A DNA stretch of 64,000 nt. It comes from Virgibacillus sp. 7505. Its GTDB lineage: Bacteria; Bacillota; Bacilli; Bacillales; Amphibacillaceae. The stretch is from positions 163,945 to 227,944 of the forward strand of contig NZ_NPBF01000028.1 in NCBI RefSeq assembly GCF_002272135.1, in the 5' to 3' direction. The translations under genes and the position numbers were made by a program. This document shows, piece by piece, positions 1-8,191 of this stretch; positions within the stretch are counted from its first letter, which is position 1, and the number at the start of each line of letters is the position of its first letter. The notes under the pieces were generated by a model. It was not told where the DNA came from and did not search any database. It saw nothing but the letters and a program-made list of their open reading frames with translations.

Positions 1-1
1 G

Positions 2-136
<135 letters not shown>

Positions 137-148
137 AGAATACAGAAA

Positions 149-180
149 AGAAACCGCCTGAAAAAAAGGCGGTTTCTTTT
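149..180 (+). terminator. Rho-independent terminator after argF
   Basis: An 11-bp stem (AGAAACCGCCT / AGGCGGTTTCT) with an A-rich loop is followed by a T run, 12 bases after the argF stop. Confidence 0.9.
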
Positions 181-285
181 CTGTGTCTATGCGTTCACAA
201 GAATGGGAAAATCATGTAGACTAAAGAGTATATGTCCACTTACTCTACGTAAGGGACTTCTAGGATACAGGAGAGAATAATTACT

Positions 286-858
286 ATGTTAACTTACGTA
301 GCGCCGGCAATATTCCTGGCGTTTGTCTATTTACTGTCTATTATTCCGTTTCACCAGACGGTTGGTATTACCAAGAAACAACATTTATTGATGGCATCCT
401 TCGCTATCTATGTGATCGCTGTCATTTGTCTGACATTCTTCCCATTGCCTGTGGATCAGAATCTTATTGAAGAAAATCAGCAGCTGGAAACAAGCTACCG
501 CTGGAATACATCGCCGCTAACGTCCATTATGCAAATCTGGCATACAACGCAAATCGATGGCTTCGGATATGGACTGGCCCTTAAAAATCTAGGGGGCAAT
601 ATCCTCTTATTTGTGCCGCTCGGCTTTTATTTGCCTTTGCTCATTCGCAGAACCAGGTCTTTCTTTATCGTTGTTCTGTGCGGGCTAGTATTCAGTACAG
701 CAATTGAGTCGACACAAGGATTGCTGAATTATTTTGTAGGCTATAATTATCGCTCTGTCGATATCGATGACATTATCTTGAATGTATTGGGAGCTATGCT
801 TGGATATGCATTTTATTGGATTGCTCTGCGTCCGTTATTAAAAAGGGGCAAGCTGTAA
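286..858 (+). CDS. VanZ-like family membrane protein
   Basis: This 190-residue protein has four to five hydrophobic segments, near residues 4-22, 34-53, 98-118, 123-140 and 160-178. It contains the VanZ-like signatures NxxxFxPLGFYLPLL and STAIESTQ, followed by RSVDIDDIILNVLGAMLGY. VanZ-like proteins are integral membrane proteins; VanZ itself gives low-level teicoplanin resistance, but most chromosomal members have no known job. The ATG start is the first in frame and is preceded by AGGAGAG at 270-276. The gene is monocistronic and converges on the MFS gene, whose stop codon abuts this one. Confidence 0.85.
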   Translation: MLTYVAPAIFLAFVYLLSIIPFHQTVGITKKQHLLMASFAIYVIAVICLTFFPLPVDQNLIEENQQLETSYRWNTSPLTSIMQIWHTTQIDGFGYGLALKNLGGNILLFVPLGFYLPLLIRRTRSFFIVVLCGLVFSTAIESTQGLLNYFVGYNYRSVDIDDIILNVLGAMLGYAFYWIALRPLLKRGKL

Positions 859-2127
859 TCAGCTTGTTTCCTGCTGGGTATAATCCTTGAATCCAAGCAG
901 TTCCGGTGACAAGGAGGCGAGGGGCCCCAATTTGCGCAATCTTGGATATAGAAGCCACGTTACAGAAAGCAAGGCAAGGCCGCTGCCCGCAGTGCAGAAG
1001 ACCCAAGACAAAGGAATAACCGTGGCTGCATATCCGCCTGCCAATGAACCGATCGGCATTGCAATTGTAACGAAACTTGCACTTGCGCTTGTCACCCTGC
1101 CGATCATGGAAACTGGAACCAAAGTTTGTAACAATATTGCGAAAGTGACGTTGATACAGCCCACTGGTATCCAAGCGAGTCCATAAAGAATCACACTCAA
1201 CCAAGTCCATGGAACGAAGGCAGCTGCTGCCCAGATTCCAGAAGCCAGAAACATGGAACATATTATTGCTTTACCAATGGGTAATTTGCTGAAGGCAGAA
1301 GCTAATAGCGCGCCTATTAAAGCCCCGCAAGACATAGCGGCCAAATATAAACCATATACGGCAGCACCCTGTCGCTCATCTGCAAAAGCAGGCATGACCG
1401 CCATGGCGGCACCAATTGCCAGATTGCATAGTACTGCTCCAAAGAGTGCAGCAGCTAAGATCGTTGTAAAAAGAATCTTAAGTCCTTCTTTAAGTTCAGT
1501 GATGTAAGTGCTGAAGACAGAACGCGTACTATCGGCTTCACTGGTTTGCGCTCTATGGTGTGGGATTCTAAGGAAGCTGAATAAAAGGAAAGCAATACAG
1601 AAGGCAAAAGAATCGATGATGAATAGTAGTGTCGCTCCAAAGACAGCAATCATTACGCCTGCGATGGCATTAAAGATGAGATCGACACCTTGGTAAGCAA
1701 AGGAGAATAGTGCATTACCAGCAGGGAGTTCTTCTTTTTTCAGAACGATTGGCAATACTTTTGTTTCTGTCGGATATGCAAATGCGTTAATAAAGGTCAG
1801 AATCGGCATGATGACAAGCAGCAGTGTAACAGAAAGAAAGTCCTGCCAAGCTGCAAGTGGAATCAGCAGTATAAGCACAGCTTGCAGTGCTTGTGTCCAC
1901 ATCAGCGTGCTGCGAATTTTCCATCGATCAACCAGTGGCCCAATCAGGAATTGCAGTAGGTTCGGGATTTGTGTCAAGGCCCCTGCCAGACCTGAATAAA
2001 ATGTGCTGTCGCTCAGATCATAAACGAGCCACATGGCCGCTATGAAATAAATGCTGTCTCCAATATTGCTTATAATTCGCCCCGAGAAAAGCAAGCCATA
2101 GTTACGCTGTTTCAGTATAGCGAACAT
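859..2127 (-). CDS. MFS transporter (drug-efflux type)
   Basis: This 422-residue protein has about 12 predicted membrane segments. The N-terminus (FAILKQRNYGLLFSGRIISN) is typical of the YfiS/MefE-like MFS exporters of Firmicutes, which export macrolides or other small compounds by proton antiport. It lies directly downstream of an ArsR-like HTH gene, two bases after that gene's stop, with its own Shine-Dalgarno GAGGAGG. The two genes are surely one transcript, so the exporter is probably controlled by the regulator. The substrate cannot be inferred. Confidence 0.88.
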   Translation of the reverse strand: MFAILKQRNYGLLFSGRIISNIGDSIYFIAAMWLVYDLSDSTFYSGLAGALTQIPNLLQFLIGPLVDRWKIRSTLMWTQALQAVLILLIPLAAWQDFLSVTLLLVIMPILTFINAFAYPTETKVLPIVLKKEELPAGNALFSFAYQGVDLIFNAIAGVMIAVFGATLLFIIDSFAFCIAFLLFSFLRIPHHRAQTSEADSTRSVFSTYITELKEGLKILFTTILAAALFGAVLCNLAIGAAMAVMPAFADERQGAAVYGLYLAAMSCGALIGALLASAFSKLPIGKAIICSMFLASGIWAAAAFVPWTWLSVILYGLAWIPVGCINVTFAILLQTLVPVSMIGRVTSASASFVTIAMPIGSLAGGYAATVIPLSWVFCTAGSGLALLSVTWLLYPRLRKLGPLASLSPELLGFKDYTQQETS

Positions 2128-2129
2128 CC

Positions 2130-2750
2130 TTAATCCTCCTCTTCCATCTCTACTTGATCAAATGATGGTGTGTCGATTTCAAAACCATAAGCAGAAAAAT
2201 GATACAGCTTACCCTTGGAATCATATTCAGCTGCCTCACTTTTTTCTCGCAGCTTCTCCATCAACCCGAATAAACCCTGAATAAACTCCTGAAAATCTGC
2301 TTCAGTGGCGCTGATTTCCCATATACTTCCGACTTTATCCCAGTCTTTCGGATCGGTAGAACCGGCTGCTTTGGCGAAGGACGACTCTGGTGCTGTAAGG
2401 ATGGCTGACTTTGTTTTATTGGCCATTTGTACATATAACTGCCTTGTCGATTCGCTTAATTCTTCTGCGTAGGGAAGCAAATCCTCTGACGGAAAGAAGC
2501 CTCTTGCAGCAGCTCGATAGAATTTCTGGACAATGCCATTTTTCTCCTCGGTACGAATCACTTCGATCAAGCCGTTTTTCTCCAACTCTTTCAAATGATA
2601 ATGGATCTTCGGTCTGCTCGTTTCCAGCAGGACAGCAAGCTGCTGTCCGGTATAAGATGTTTCAACTAACTTCATGATCATCTCTGCACGCAGCGGGTCA
2701 CTGATTGCTTTTAACTGTTCAAAGGTTGTTAATGCCATTGCTTGTTTCAT
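2130..2750 (-). CDS. ArsR-like winged-helix transcriptional regulator
   Basis: This 206-residue protein has an N-terminal winged helix (about residues 5-75). The HTH region is TGQQLAVLLETSRPKIHYHLKEL in outline, and a wing follows around RTEEKNGIVQKFYRAA. This matches ArsR-type HTH_20 regulators often paired with MFS genes. The C-terminal 120 residues are a helical effector or dimer domain of unknown ligand. The start ATG has the Shine-Dalgarno GAGGAGGAGAA. A good sigma-A promoter lies about 60 bp upstream, and an imperfect dyad near its start point could be the autoregulatory operator. Confidence 0.82.
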   Translation of the reverse strand: MKQAMALTTFEQLKAISDPLRAEMIMKLVETSYTGQQLAVLLETSRPKIHYHLKELEKNGLIEVIRTEEKNGIVQKFYRAAARGFFPSEDLLPYAEELSESTRQLYVQMANKTKSAILTAPESSFAKAAGSTDPKDWDKVGSIWEISATEADFQEFIQGLFGLMEKLREKSEAAEYDSKGKLYHFSAYGFEIDTPSFDQVEMEEED

Positions 2751-2805
2751 TGTTCTCCTCCTCTTGTAAACATTTCTTGATCGGTCAAATTTATTTTACA
2801 GATTT

Positions 2806-2834
2806 AGTTTAGTCATGGTTCCACATATTGTCAA
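2806..2834 (-). promoter_or_regulatory. sigma-A promoter of the HTH-MFS operon
   Basis: Read on the minus strand, TTGACA (2829-2834) is followed after 17 bases by TAAACT (2806-2811). The imperfect dyad TTGATCGGTCAA at 2777-2788 lies just downstream of the predicted start point and is a possible operator for the regulator; that role is inference. Confidence 0.7.
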
Positions 2835-2910
2835 TTAAATTTTCAGACTTTTTTCCTGCTGTACAACGACATAAAAAATATGTTAAAGTAGAGGCAATCG
2901 AATAGGTTTT

Positions 2911-3050
2911 CTCTTGGGGCAGGGTGAAATTCCCGACCGGCGGTGATAGGCAGCATAGCTGTCTTCAGTCCGTGACCCGTTATTATAACGGTGGATTTGG
3001 TGAGATTCCAAAGCCGACAGTACAGTCTGGATGGGAAAGAGGAAACGGCG
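2911..3050 (+). ncRNA. FMN riboswitch (RFN element)
   Basis: The conserved RFN blocks are present in order: GGGGCAGGGTGAAATTCCCG, ACCGGCGGTGATAG, AGTCCGTGACCC, GGTGGATTTGGTGAGATTCC, AAGCCGACAGTACAGTCTGG, ATGGGAAAGAGGA. These form the six-stem aptamer that binds FMN. A strong terminator lies 70 bases downstream and before ribE, so control is expected to be transcriptional: FMN binding favours the terminator and shuts the riboflavin operon off. Confidence 0.97.
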
Positions 3051-3117
3051 TGCTATCCACACGCCACCAGCAGCTAATTCGTTGATTGACGATAGCTTGT
3101 TTCGCTATACTTTTAAA

Positions 3118-3156
3118 GCCAAAGCCCCAGAATCCATTATTCTGGGGCTTTTTATA
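3118..3156 (+). terminator. riboswitch-controlled terminator
   Basis: The stem AAAGCCCCAGAAT / ATTCTGGGGCTTT is followed by a short T run. It lies downstream of the RFN aptamer and upstream of ribE, as in other Bacillaceae rib leaders. The following 225 bases up to ribE hold no gene that I can see. Confidence 0.9.
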
Positions 3157-3381
3157 TGAAAGTTAGTGCTAGTTAGGAGCAAATTGGCAGAAGCGGCCAG
3201 CTTGCACCTTATTCGAGTGATTCATTTACAAGAATCTTGGTAAAGATATATGGTATTGTTATAACCCCAACTAACCGTCACACAGCCCCGAGACGGTAAT
3301 ATTCCCATTCGTAAGCATCACAGCAAGTGAAAATAACTTTTTGTTTCCTTGAGAAGCTATCAGAAGAAAAGGAGGAGAAAA

Positions 3382-4029
3382 GTGTTTACTGGAATCATTC
3401 AGGAAGTAGGCAGCATTATTGATGTGAAAAGACAGGATAAGGCGATGCAGCTCACAATTGCCAGTGAAAAACTGACAACAGATATGCACGTTGGGGACAG
3501 TATTTCCGTTAACGGTGTCTGTCTTACAGTTACTAGTTTCACCCCGTCTTCTTTTCAGGCAGATGTGATGCCGGAAACGTTCCATTACAGTTCTTTGTCC
3601 AATTTGCAAAGTTCCGATCAAGTGAATCTGGAACCTGCTTTGCAGCCTAATGGAAGACTGGGAGGCCATTTTGTGAGTGGTCATGTAGATACAACAGGAT
3701 CTATCCTATCCATTCGAGATGAGTCAAATGCTCGTTACATTGACATTGCTGTAACAAAAGGGCTGCAGTATTTGATGTCCAAAGGTTCAATTTCAGTTGA
3801 TGGTGTGTCATTGACGGTGTTCGAAGTCCGGGAAGATACATTTACTATTTCGCTTATCCCGGAGACAAGGAAAGCGACAATCTTAGGCGAAAAGAAAGCT
3901 GGCGATCTAGTCAATCTCGAATTCGACCAGCTTGCTAAATACATGGAACGGTTGCTGGAGCATCGAAAAAGTCCAGAGTCTGCAGGCATTACGGAAGAGA
4001 CGTTAGCGCAGTACGGATTCATGGATTAG
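3382..4029 (+). CDS. ribE: riboflavin synthase alpha subunit
   Basis: The 215-residue enzyme dismutates two molecules of 6,7-dimethyl-8-ribityllumazine to riboflavin. It begins [11 protein letters not shown] and has two homologous lumazine-binding barrels (about residues 1-96 and 97-195), each with the family motifs ([28 protein letters not shown]). The C-terminal helix for trimer formation ends near EETLAQYGF. The GTG start at 3382 is chosen because AAGGAGGAG sits 6 bases upstream and all homologues begin M-FTGIIQE; an ATG at 3349 has no ribosome site. It is the first gene after the FMN riboswitch, where ribD would normally come first. Confidence 0.96.
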   Translation: MFTGIIQEVGSIIDVKRQDKAMQLTIASEKLTTDMHVGDSISVNGVCLTVTSFTPSSFQADVMPETFHYSSLSNLQSSDQVNLEPALQPNGRLGGHFVSGHVDTTGSILSIRDESNARYIDIAVTKGLQYLMSKGSISVDGVSLTVFEVREDTFTISLIPETRKATILGEKKAGDLVNLEFDQLAKYMERLLEHRKSPESAGITEETLAQYGFMD

Positions 4030-4040
4030 GAGGGAAATGT

Positions 4041-4661
4041 ATGAAAACGACAATAGACATCGCAATAGAATACTTGAAAAGCGGCAAACCGATCATCGTT
4101 ACAGACGATGAAGCAAGAGAGAACGAAGGAGATTTGCTGGCTTTAGCAGCGTATGCAAGCCCAGAAACAGTTAATTTTATGGCTTCTGTCGGAAAAGGTC
4201 TGATCTGTGCGCCTATTTCCCGGGAAATTGCCGAAAGATTGGATTTGCCGCCGATGGTAGCTGATAATACAGATCCGCATGGGACAGCCTTCACCGTTAG
4301 TATTGATCATATTGATTCTACTACTGGTATCAGTGCATTCGAACGGTCCCATACGATTGCGAAGCTGGCAGATGCTGTTAGCAAGCCAACTGATTTTCAT
4401 CGTCCGGGACATATTTTTCCGCTGATTGCCCAACAAAATGGTGTACTGGAGCGACCTGGACATACAGAAGCTGCTGTCGACTTGGCTAGGTTGGCCGGGA
4501 CAGCAGAAGCTGGCTATATATGCGAAATCATGAATGAAGACGGTACAATGGCGCGCATGCCGGAACTTGAGAAATTAGCTGAATTGCACCAGTTGCCAAT
4601 TATCACAATCGCTGATTTAATTGCATATCGAGAACTTCAAGAAGCTAAAGTGGAGAAATAA
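4041..4661 (+). CDS. ribB: 3,4-dihydroxy-2-butanone-4-phosphate synthase (stand-alone)
   Basis: The 206-residue protein converts ribulose 5-phosphate to DHBP and formate, supplying the four-carbon unit of riboflavin. Visible family motifs are [11 protein letters not shown] (acidic loop binding Mg), [28 protein letters not shown] and [14 protein letters not shown]. It has the length of E. coli RibB (217 residues). Most Firmicutes rib operons instead encode a fused RibBA of about 400 residues with a C-terminal GTP cyclohydrolase II; that domain is absent here, since the stop comes straight after the DHBP domain. The Shine-Dalgarno is AGGAGGG, 11 bases after ribE. Confidence 0.95.
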   Translation: MKTTIDIAIEYLKSGKPIIVTDDEARENEGDLLALAAYASPETVNFMASVGKGLICAPISREIAERLDLPPMVADNTDPHGTAFTVSIDHIDSTTGISAFERSHTIAKLADAVSKPTDFHRPGHIFPLIAQQNGVLERPGHTEAAVDLARLAGTAEAGYICEIMNEDGTMARMPELEKLAELHQLPIITIADLIAYRELQEAKVEK

Positions 4662-4755
4662 ACAGTAAAGATTTGTGAAAGTGCAGCAAGCATAAAACAT
4701 TATCGAATACAAAAAAGATGAGGACATACTGTCCCGTATATAAAGGAGTAATCAT

Positions 4756-5220
4756 ATGGTTAACGTACTAGAAGGAAATGTAGTAGGATCAGATTTGAAA
4801 ATTGGAATTGTTGTGGGAAGATTTAATGAGTTCATTACGAGCAAACTGTTGAGCGGCGCAATTGATACGTTAAAGCGTCACGGTGTCGATGAAGCAAAAG
4901 TGGATGTTGCGTGGGTACCTGGAGCATTTGAAATCCCCCTTGTAGCTGACAAACTTGCTGAAAGCAAAAAATACGATGCTGTGATTACATTAGGCACAGT
5001 TATCAAAGGCTCTACACCGCATTTCGATTATGTGAGCAATGAAGTGGCAAAAGGAGTAGCAAGTGCTTCCAGTAAGGCTGGTATCCCCATTATCTTTGGT
5101 GTACTGACAACTAATACAATCGAACAAGCCATTGAGCGTGCAGGTACGAAAGCAGGCAATAAAGGCGCAGAAGCAGCTGTTTCTGCAATAGAGATGGCGA
5201 ATTTACTAAAACAGATCTAA
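4756..5220 (+). CDS. ribH: 6,7-dimethyl-8-ribityllumazine synthase
   Basis: The 154-residue protein condenses DHBP with 5-amino-6-ribitylaminouracil to lumazine, the substrate of RibE. In B. subtilis it forms a 60-subunit capsid around RibE. Motifs seen are [36 protein letters not shown], and [27 protein letters not shown], which ends in the phosphate-binding region. The start has AAAGGAG 8 bases upstream. It follows ribB by 94 bases of non-coding DNA and is the last gene of the riboswitch-controlled operon, closed by a terminator at 5227-5258. Confidence 0.97.
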   Translation: MVNVLEGNVVGSDLKIGIVVGRFNEFITSKLLSGAIDTLKRHGVDEAKVDVAWVPGAFEIPLVADKLAESKKYDAVITLGTVIKGSTPHFDYVSNEVAKGVASASSKAGIPIIFGVLTTNTIEQAIERAGTKAGNKGAEAAVSAIEMANLLKQI

Positions 5221-5226
5221 GCAAGG

Positions 5227-5258
5227 GAAGCAGGGGGATTAACCTCTGCTTCTTTTTT
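5227..5258 (+). terminator. terminator of the riboflavin operon
   Basis: The stem GAAGCAGGGG / CCTCTGCTTC with a short loop is followed by TTTTTT. Confidence 0.88.
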
Positions 5259-5303
5259 GTATTTAGAAAATAATGTATATTCATTTTGGGGGTGCTTACT
5301 TAC

Positions 5304-5870
5304 ATGAAAACACACTATGAATTAAGAGGTGATGGGAACGAAACCAAATTACCTTGTAAAATACATATCATTGGTTCTGTCGGCAGCGGGAAGACGACTC
5401 TAGCTAAGGAGTTGTCGAATATCCTGAGTGCTGACCATCACGAACTGGATAACGTTGTTTGGAAGCGATCCTCGGCAGGAGACAGACGCCGTTCTGACAA
5501 GGAGAAGCGGGAGATCTTGAAAAGTATCATTGATTCTCGTGCCTGGATCATCGAGGGTGTCCATACAGAGGAGTGGATAGAAGACAGCCTTGTAAAAGCA
5601 GAATTGATTATCTTGCTGGATCCGGCATATCGGATAAGAAATAGGCGGATAATCAAACGTTTCCTGCGTCAAAAAGTGAAATTGGAGACATCTAATTACA
5701 CACCTTCCTTTCATATCTTCCTAAAGATGTTCAAATGGAATCGTTATTTTGAGCGTACGACTAAGCCATTTATCTTTGAGAGTTTTCTTACATACGGTCA
5801 CAAGATGATTATTGTAGAGAACAAATTGGATGTGATAGAATACTTGACCTTTTTAAAAAAGCAAATCTGA
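5304..5870 (+). CDS. P-loop kinase-like protein (FlaR/adenylate kinase-like)
   Basis: This 188-residue protein has a P-loop (GSVGSGKTT, about residues 25-33), a Walker B-like strand AELIILLDP, and a basic LID-like stretch (YRIRNRRIIKRFLRQK). It matches the 'DNA topology modulation protein FlaR-related' nucleotide kinase-like family of Firmicutes; the substrate is unknown. The ATG at 5304 is preferred because GGGGGTG lies 10 bases upstream; an in-frame TTG at 5286 is possible. The gene stands alone between ribH and the padR operon, with a weak hairpin (AGCAGG / CCTGTT plus T run) after its stop. Confidence 0.75.
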   Translation: MKTHYELRGDGNETKLPCKIHIIGSVGSGKTTLAKELSNILSADHHELDNVVWKRSSAGDRRRSDKEKREILKSIIDSRAWIIEGVHTEEWIEDSLVKAELIILLDPAYRIRNRRIIKRFLRQKVKLETSNYTPSFHIFLKMFKWNRYFERTTKPFIFESFLTYGHKMIIVENKLDVIEYLTFLKKQI

Positions 5871-5917
5871 AGCAGGTTAATAGCCTGTTTTTTTATTTTT
5901 GGAAAAATGATACAGAA

Positions 5918-5973
5918 ATTACTTTGACACGCAGAGTAATATGTTTTATGATTACTTTATCAGATAGAGTAAT
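5918..5973 (+). promoter_or_regulatory. tandem operators (PadR-type, predicted)
   Basis: Two copies of ATTACT-N11-AGTAAT lie at 5918-5940 and 5951-5973, 33 bp apart centre to centre, which is about three helical turns. The first covers the -35 box and the second begins in the -10 box, a layout expected for repression. The gene immediately downstream is a PadR-family repressor, so autoregulation is the simplest reading. The dyads are seen directly; the binding protein is inferred. Confidence 0.7.
5924..5952 (+). promoter_or_regulatory. sigma-A promoter of the padR operon
   Basis: TTGACA (5924-5929) and TATGAT (5947-5952) are separated by 17 bases. The -35 box lies inside the first of two inverted repeats and the -10 box abuts the second. 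Confidence 0.85.
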
Positions 5974-5993
5974 TTAGAAAGAAGGGGTAGCAT

Positions 5994-6317
5994 ATTCGGA
6001 GTGACACAATTCGAGGGCATTTGGATTCCATTATCCTTCGTTTGCTGATGGATGGGGATAAATATGGTTACCAGATATCGAAAGACATAGCAGCTTGGAC
6101 GCACGAAGCTTTTCAAATTAAGGAAGCAACACTTTATGCAGTCTTTCAGCGACTGGAACGACGAGAATTAATCGAGTCTTATCAAGGAGAAAAGTCACAT
6201 GGAGGCAAGCGGAAATATTATACGATTACGACGCTTGGGAAGGCTTACTTTCATGAAGCAGCGAAAGAGTGGAAAGAAGCGAAACAATTAATCGATGTAT
6301 TTATGGAGGGTGTTTGA
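5994..6317 (+). CDS. PadR family transcriptional regulator (ATT start)
   Basis: The 107-residue winged-helix regulator represses its own operon in most studied cases. Read from the ATT at 5994 the protein begins (M)RSDTIRGHLDSIILRLLMDGDKYGYQIS, an excellent match to the conserved PadR N-terminus. AAAGAAGGGG (5978-5987) sits 6 bases upstream. The only conventional start further in, TTG 6021, would delete the first conserved helix and has no ribosome site. An in-frame TAG at 5988-5990 rules out an earlier start. The recognition helix region is EATLYAVFQRLERRELI and the wing is KSHGGKRKYYTIT. The stop overlaps the next gene's ATG (TGATG). Confidence 0.85.
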   Translation: MRSDTIRGHLDSIILRLLMDGDKYGYQISKDIAAWTHEAFQIKEATLYAVFQRLERRELIESYQGEKSHGGKRKYYTITTLGKAYFHEAAKEWKEAKQLIDVFMEGV

Positions 6318-6766
6318 TGCAGAAGATCAATATGTATGTGGAAGAGCAATTTGCAGATTTGCCGGAGACAGAACAGGTAGTGAACTTGAAAGAGGAAATA
6401 AAGGATTCGATGGAAGAGAAGGCTGCAGATTTCATGCTGGATGGGAAATCGGAAGAAGATGCAGTCAATAAGGCAATTGTCGACTTCGGGAATTTGGCGG
6501 AAATAAAGAGGGAATTCCAGCTGCAGCATGCACCGCAGAAAACACCAGATAAGAAGAAGAAGCAAAAAGAAGATATGAGCACGTTGAATCTCGGGTTCTC
6601 TATTTGCGGAAGTTTATTGATTATCGCACTGCTCGTTTTTGTGAATTTGTACTATACACCATATGAGATTTGGTTTGTCTACCCGACGTTCGCTATTCTT
6701 TGGTGGCCGGTGAGTATGGCTTTCGTCTGGATGAAGGCTAGGAAAAGGAAGGTGATGCAGCGATGA
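6317..6766 (+). CDS. membrane protein with N-terminal permease-prefix (DUF1700-like) domain
   Basis: This 149-residue protein has a soluble helical N-terminal half (residues 1-75: VEEQFADLPETEQVVNLKEEI, then EDAVNKAIVDFGNLAEIKREF). That pattern is typical of permease-prefix domain 1 / DUF1700 proteins encoded next to PadR regulators. A charged lysine-rich linker and two transmembrane segments (about 92-112 and 120-140) follow. The start ATG overlaps the padR stop and the stop overlaps the next start, so translation is coupled. Such proteins are often linked to envelope stress or transport control; the exact role is unknown. Confidence 0.75.
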   Translation: MQKINMYVEEQFADLPETEQVVNLKEEIKDSMEEKAADFMLDGKSEEDAVNKAIVDFGNLAEIKREFQLQHAPQKTPDKKKKQKEDMSTLNLGFSICGSLLIIALLVFVNLYYTPYEIWFVYPTFAILWWPVSMAFVWMKARKRKVMQR

Positions 6767-7389
6767 AGCCATGGAGATTGTTTCTTGCATTTATGCTGCT
6801 GAGCCTGGGCGGTTTTTCCGTTTATATCAACTTGATGACTACGCCGCAGGAGATTTGGTATACGTACAGTTTAGGTGCTAGTATCATCATTGCCCTGCAG
6901 ATTCTTTTTCCGAATCAACTGACAGTAGTGACGTGGCTGTCGGCAATCGTTGTAGGGGCCGTACTGGTTAACGAAAATATGTCTGATTCGCCTTCTACAC
7001 CATGGTATCTCTACACATTAGGTGCTTTGGCGTTATGGGGAACTGCTGTTATGCTTCGGGGACATCTTGCTAAAATGGGAATTGCCTTAGCTATCAGCTT
7101 GGCTGTCTGTGTATACTATTTCGGTCTGCATCAGTATTTTGGTCATGAAACACCTTGGTACGGTTTTATCATCTTCGCAATGAGCTGGTGGCCGCTATCT
7201 ATTATAGGTCATCGCAGCTCTAGTTTATTCTTCAGTGTATTGGGGTTTGGTGCACTCAGTTTGTTCTTCCTGTTTGTGAATATAGCCTATTCTCCATCGG
7301 TGATCTGGGCGATTTACCCAATTTTCGCAGCAGCATGGTGGCCGCTGGCAGCATATTTCTACAGCTATCGCCGCCACCTCAGCAGATAA
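6763..7389 (+). CDS. polytopic membrane protein of unknown function
   Basis: This 208-residue protein has about seven closely spaced hydrophobic segments. Its C-terminal third (SPSVIWAIYPIFAAAWWPLAAYF) resembles the C-terminal membrane part of the preceding protein (TPYEIWFVYPTFAILWWPVSMAF), and a third, weaker copy (TPQEIWYTYSLGASIIIAL) lies near its N-terminus. This shows internal duplication of a two-helix unit shared by both genes. The ATG overlaps the previous stop by 4 bases. It is the last gene of the PadR operon, closed by the terminator at 7391-7418. Confidence 0.75.
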   Translation: MKPWRLFLAFMLLSLGGFSVYINLMTTPQEIWYTYSLGASIIIALQILFPNQLTVVTWLSAIVVGAVLVNENMSDSPSTPWYLYTLGALALWGTAVMLRGHLAKMGIALAISLAVCVYYFGLHQYFGHETPWYGFIIFAMSWWPLSIIGHRSSSLFFSVLGFGALSLFFLFVNIAYSPSVIWAIYPIFAAAWWPLAAYFYSYRRHLSR

Positions 7390-7390
7390 A

Positions 7391-7418
7391 AAAGGACACC
7401 CTCCGCGGGTGTCCTTTT
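7391..7418. terminator. bidirectional terminator
   Basis: The hairpin AAAGGACACCC / GGGTGTCCTTT has A and T flanks. It serves the PadR operon on the plus strand and the SDR gene on the minus strand. Confidence 0.88.
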
Positions 7419-7420
7419 GT

Positions 7421-8191
7421 TTATCTTGAATACATTTTCTTGGTTATTTTGCTGAGCAGACTGCTTGGCATGAACTTCATGAGCAAAACGGCTGCGTGAA
7501 TGTTCGCTGATGGGAAGACGACCCGTTTGCCATTTATAAAACCAAGGAAACCCTCTCGTGCCACATCCTCGGGTGCATCCCGAAAAGAAGACATGATTTT
7601 GTCATTGCCGGCACGTTTAAAGAATTCGGTCTGCGTAGGACCAGGGCAAAGTGCCGTAACTGTTACACCACTGTCTTTCAATTCCTCGGCAAGTGCTTCC
7701 GAATACCGCTGAACGAATGCTTTGGATGCATGATATGCAGCCATATATGGGCCAGGCAGGAAGGCAGCCATACTGGAAATATTCAAAATGCCATTCGGTA
7801 CATTCTTGAATGGAGAGTGAATGATATCATCGATGAACAGACGAGTCAGGTTTGCCAATGAAACCATATTCAGATGCAGCAGTTTTTGCTGGGTCTCAAA
7901 GCTCGTATCCTCGAATTTGCCGCTAAGCCCAAAGCCGGCATTATTCACAAGCACTTCTACCGTTTTTCCTTCATCACGAATCTTTTGGTACAGTTCATAT
8001 GCACTGTTAGGTACGGACAAATCATGAGGAATGACAGTCACATTCGAATCTTGCAGTTCTGTTTGCAGGGAGAGGAGTTTGTCCTTGGAACGCGCTACGA
8101 TGATGAGATCATAGCCCGCCTTGGCGAACCATTTAGCTATATGGTAGCCGATTCCGCTGGAAGCTCCTGTAATTAGAGCAGTTGGTTTCAT
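7421..8191 (-). CDS. SDR family NAD(P)-dependent oxidoreductase
   Basis: The 256-residue classical short-chain dehydrogenase has the cofactor motif TGASSGIGYHIA (residues 8-19), NNAGFG, a catalytic Ser in ISSMAAF and the YHASK catalytic pair. An Arg and a Lys after the second strand (VARSKDK) favour NADP(H). The family includes YqjQ/DltE-like enzymes; the substrate is unknown. The start ATG has a GAGGTG ribosome site. Upstream on the minus strand GTTTTT-N14-GGGTAC is a weak resemblance to a sigma-B promoter. Confidence 0.9.
   Translation of the reverse strand: MKPTALITGASSGIGYHIAKWFAKAGYDLIIVARSKDKLLSLQTELQDSNVTVIPHDLSVPNSAYELYQKIRDEGKTVEVLVNNAGFGLSGKFEDTSFETQQKLLHLNMVSLANLTRLFIDDIIHSPFKNVPNGILNISSMAAFLPGPYMAAYHASKAFVQRYSEALAEELKDSGVTVTALCPGPTQTEFFKRAGNDKIMSSFRDAPEDVAREGFLGFINGKRVVFPSANIHAAVLLMKFMPSSLLSKITKKMYSR

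Noticed and set aside
794..1261. 155-codon open frame on the minus strand overlapping the MFS gene
   Set aside because: It lies in another frame of the MFS coding sequence and has no ribosome site or family motif.
3158..3381. Remnant of ribD before ribE
   Set aside because: I looked for the deaminase zinc motif and reductase ends in all frames and saw none; the segment appears non-coding.
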